This document shows, piece after piece, positions 62,302 through 64,000 of a stretch of 64,000 nt of DNA. The notes under the pieces were generated by a model. It was not told where the DNA came from. It saw only the letters and a program-made list of their open reading frames with translations, and did not search any database. Each line of letters opens with the position of its first letter. Position 1 is the first letter of the stretch. The position numbers and the translations under genes were made by a program. Origin of the DNA: CAYXSX01 sp964467925 (GTDB lineage Bacteria; Pseudomonadota; Alphaproteobacteria; Micavibrionales; Micavibrionaceae); assembly GCA_964467925.1 (NCBI GenBank), contig CAYXSX010000001.1:310001-374000 (forward strand), given 5' to 3'.

Positions 62302-64000
62302 ATGAACGCTGTTGCGCGTGAACAACATCTGGATGTCGTCCCCCTTGACGGCGACACCCAAAAAAAGGGGCAAATCCGCGACACTCACCGCGAGCGGCGC
62401 AACGAACTGCTGGCCAAAGTTGACCGCGCCGTCATTCAAAAAGCGTGGTTTACGCTCTCGCACCTGCTGCTGGACAAGGGCGCGGTTGTGGCCGATATGG
62501 GTTGCGACGACGGGGCCATGGCGTTTTGCATGGCGGCGATGAACCCCGACATTACCGTGATCGGGGTGGATCGGAACAAACGCCAGATCAACAAGGCGCG
62601 GGAGAAATACCGCCTCGACAATTTGAAATTCGAAGTCGGCGAAGCGGCGGGCGACGTGTTCGGTGCGTCCTCGCTTGATGCCATTATAAACTCTTTTGTT
62701 TTGCATGAGGTTTATTCGGGGTCGCGGTATAATGAGCGTATCGTCAGCGATACTTTGCGCAAACAATTCCAGATGCTGAAAAAAGGCGGCACGATGTTCG
62801 TGCGTGATTTCGCACGCCCCCCGCCGGGCAATTTTGTGATGCTGGAAATGCCGGACAAACCGAGCTTTGGGGAAAGTCTCGACAAACTTTCGGAGGCCGA
62901 CCTTCTGGTATGGTATTCGCAGCACGCCCAGCCGAAACAAGACCCCGGATGCGGCGGATTTTTCCTTGAGGAGCTTCCGGCCCGCCTGCCCGGTACGCGG
63001 CTTTTCCGCCTGCCGCATAAGTGGGCGTATGAATTTATCATGCGCAAGGACGACCGCGCGCGCTGGGAAACCGAGCTGCCGATGGAATATACGTTCTTTA
63101 CGATGCGGGAATTCCGCAAGGAACTCATCGCGCTGGGCGCGCGGGTGCAGTACGCCGCCCCGCACTGGGACGAGGACGAGCTGGCCGCCAAAATGGGCGA
63201 CCCGAACAAGAACGCCAAGGTGCGCATTTACAGCGACGAGGGAGAATTACTCGACCCGCCCGCGACATCCTATGTCGTTGTGGCGCGCAAAATGGCGGAG
63301 AGAAAAAGCCTGAATATCGAGGAGCGCCGCCCCTCCTCCTCCACCGAAAGTTCATTGCGGATCGAAGCCATGCGCAACGAAAAAACGGGCGAGCTTGTCG
63401 ATGTGGTTAAACGCGATTTTTCCATGAGCGAGATTATCCCCTATCGCATCACGCAAAGCGGGCGGATCAAAATCTGCCTGCATGACGGGGTGGCGCGGGG
63501 CATCGCCAACGCCGTGCCGCGGCTGGGTGTGAACCTCGACGGCAAGCGCTGGTCCGGCCATATGGTGGAGGCCATCGGCGTGGACGATACGGTCTTACGC
63601 GAAGTTACAAAATGGGATGTAAAAAACACGGTCCGCATCGCGCGCGATTATGTCGGCGTAAAACCGAAGGCCGGGGGGGTCATGGAAAGCGGGCCGGATT
63701 ATTACCCCGCCCCCGATTATATCGACGACCATATCAACACCTATTATATGGAGGCGGAGAAACTTTCCGGCCCCGCCCTGCCCAAGGGTTCGCCCGCACA
63801 CAACCAGCGCTTTCTGGCCAAGGGGGAAATACGCGAGTTCGATGCACAAAACATCCTGGACGCCATTACGGTGGGTATGATTCCCAATGCGCGGCTCGAG
63901 CTTCAGATACTCTCGCTTTTCCAGCATCTGGGCATCAAGGCCGAAAGCTGGACGATGAAACAGGTGCAGATGAAGCGCGGCAAAATCACGGGCGATATTT
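62302..64000 (+). CDS. SAM-dependent methyltransferase with long C-terminal extension, 3' end outside window
   Basis: At least 566 residues from ATG 62302. The N-terminal class I methyltransferase domain (about 40-180) has SAM-binding VVADMGCDDGAMAFCM and VIGVDRNKRQI, then FVLHEVYSG. Residues about 200-330 extend it. From about 350 a second region (VVKRDFSMSEIIPYRITQSG; RIKICLHDGVARGIA) looks like a separate enzymatic domain, with mixed strands resembling a Nudix-type fold, but no Nudix box was seen. Substrate unknown. Confidence 0.75.
   Translation, partial: MNAVAREQHLDVVPLDGDTQKKGQIRDTHRERRNELLAKVDRAVIQKAWFTLSHLLLDKGAVVADMGCDDGAMAFCMAAMNPDITVIGVDRNKRQINKAREKYRLDNLKFEVGEAAGDVFGASSLDAIINSFVLHEVYSGSRYNERIVSDTLRKQFQMLKKGGTMFVRDFARPPPGNFVMLEMPDKPSFGESLDKLSEADLLVWYSQHAQPKQDPGCGGFFLEELPARLPGTRLFRLPHKWAYEFIMRKDDRARWETELPMEYTFFTMREFRKELIALGARVQYAAPHWDEDELAAKMGDPNKNAKVRIYSDEGELLDPPATSYVVVARKMAERKSLNIEERRPSSSTESSLRIEAMRNEKTGELVDVVKRDFSMSEIIPYRITQSGRIKICLHDGVARGIANAVPRLGVNLDGKRWSGHMVEAIGVDDTVLREVTKWDVKNTVRIARDYVGVKPKAGGVMESGPDYYPAPDYIDDHINTYYMEAEKLSGPALPKGSPAHNQRFLAKGEIREFDAQNILDAITVGMIPNARLELQILSLFQHLGIKAESWTMKQVQMKRGKITGDI

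Overview
The window looks like chromosomal DNA of an alphaproteobacterium carrying one large acquired island. Single-copy housekeeping genes and their order support this: mfd, sdhE and recG together; uvrA, ssb, gyrA and coaD in one stretch; comF, grxC and a nitrilase-family gene in another. Many small orphan proteins and abundant interspersed palindromic repeats suggest an under-sampled lineage, possibly Micavibrio-like; that placement is inference. A perfect 16-bp parS site just upstream of uvrA suggests the region lies near the replication origin.

Backbone left (1-28,860): a partial aminoglycoside-phosphotransferase-like gene, a TerB-like protein, mfd, sdhE, recG, cysE, a DUF502 membrane protein, tRNA-Lys(TTT), coaD, gyrA, ssb, a glutathione S-transferase, a GNAT acetyltransferase, uvrA, an orphan type II secretion F protein, and many unrecognised small genes. 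Palindromes with GTCAT...ATGAC ends lie between genes. One is inserted in frame inside mfd, and several sit inside a second, unrelated palindrome.

Island (about 28,900-53,963): it ends at the 3' end of tRNA-Leu(CAA), where a truncated serine recombinase reads antisense into the tRNA. It starts with mobilization genes (a MobC-like protein and a relaxase). An AT-rich block follows, encoding a 2,786-residue RTX adhesin and an orphan N-terminal cassette that shares a 346-bp identical segment with it in the same reading frame. Next come an H-NS-family protein, an antirestriction ArdC broken at its metal-binding motif, a Fic protein behind a duplicated operator-like array, a large PD-(D/E)XK-like protein, and a two-gene short Argonaute/TIR-APAZ (SPARTA-type) defence operon. 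It closes with decayed ParDE modules, a lipoprotein operon and the recombinase remnant. Defence, toxin-antitoxin and mobilization genes together suggest a mobilizable element that is now partly degraded.

Backbone right (54,049-64,000): exoD-like, dsbB, two small membrane proteins, an HNH nuclease, an esterase, an XRE regulator, a nitrilase-family hydrolase, grxC, a UbiH-type monooxygenase, comF, and a methyltransferase with a long extension that runs off the window. All calls come from reading the sequence; no database search was possible.
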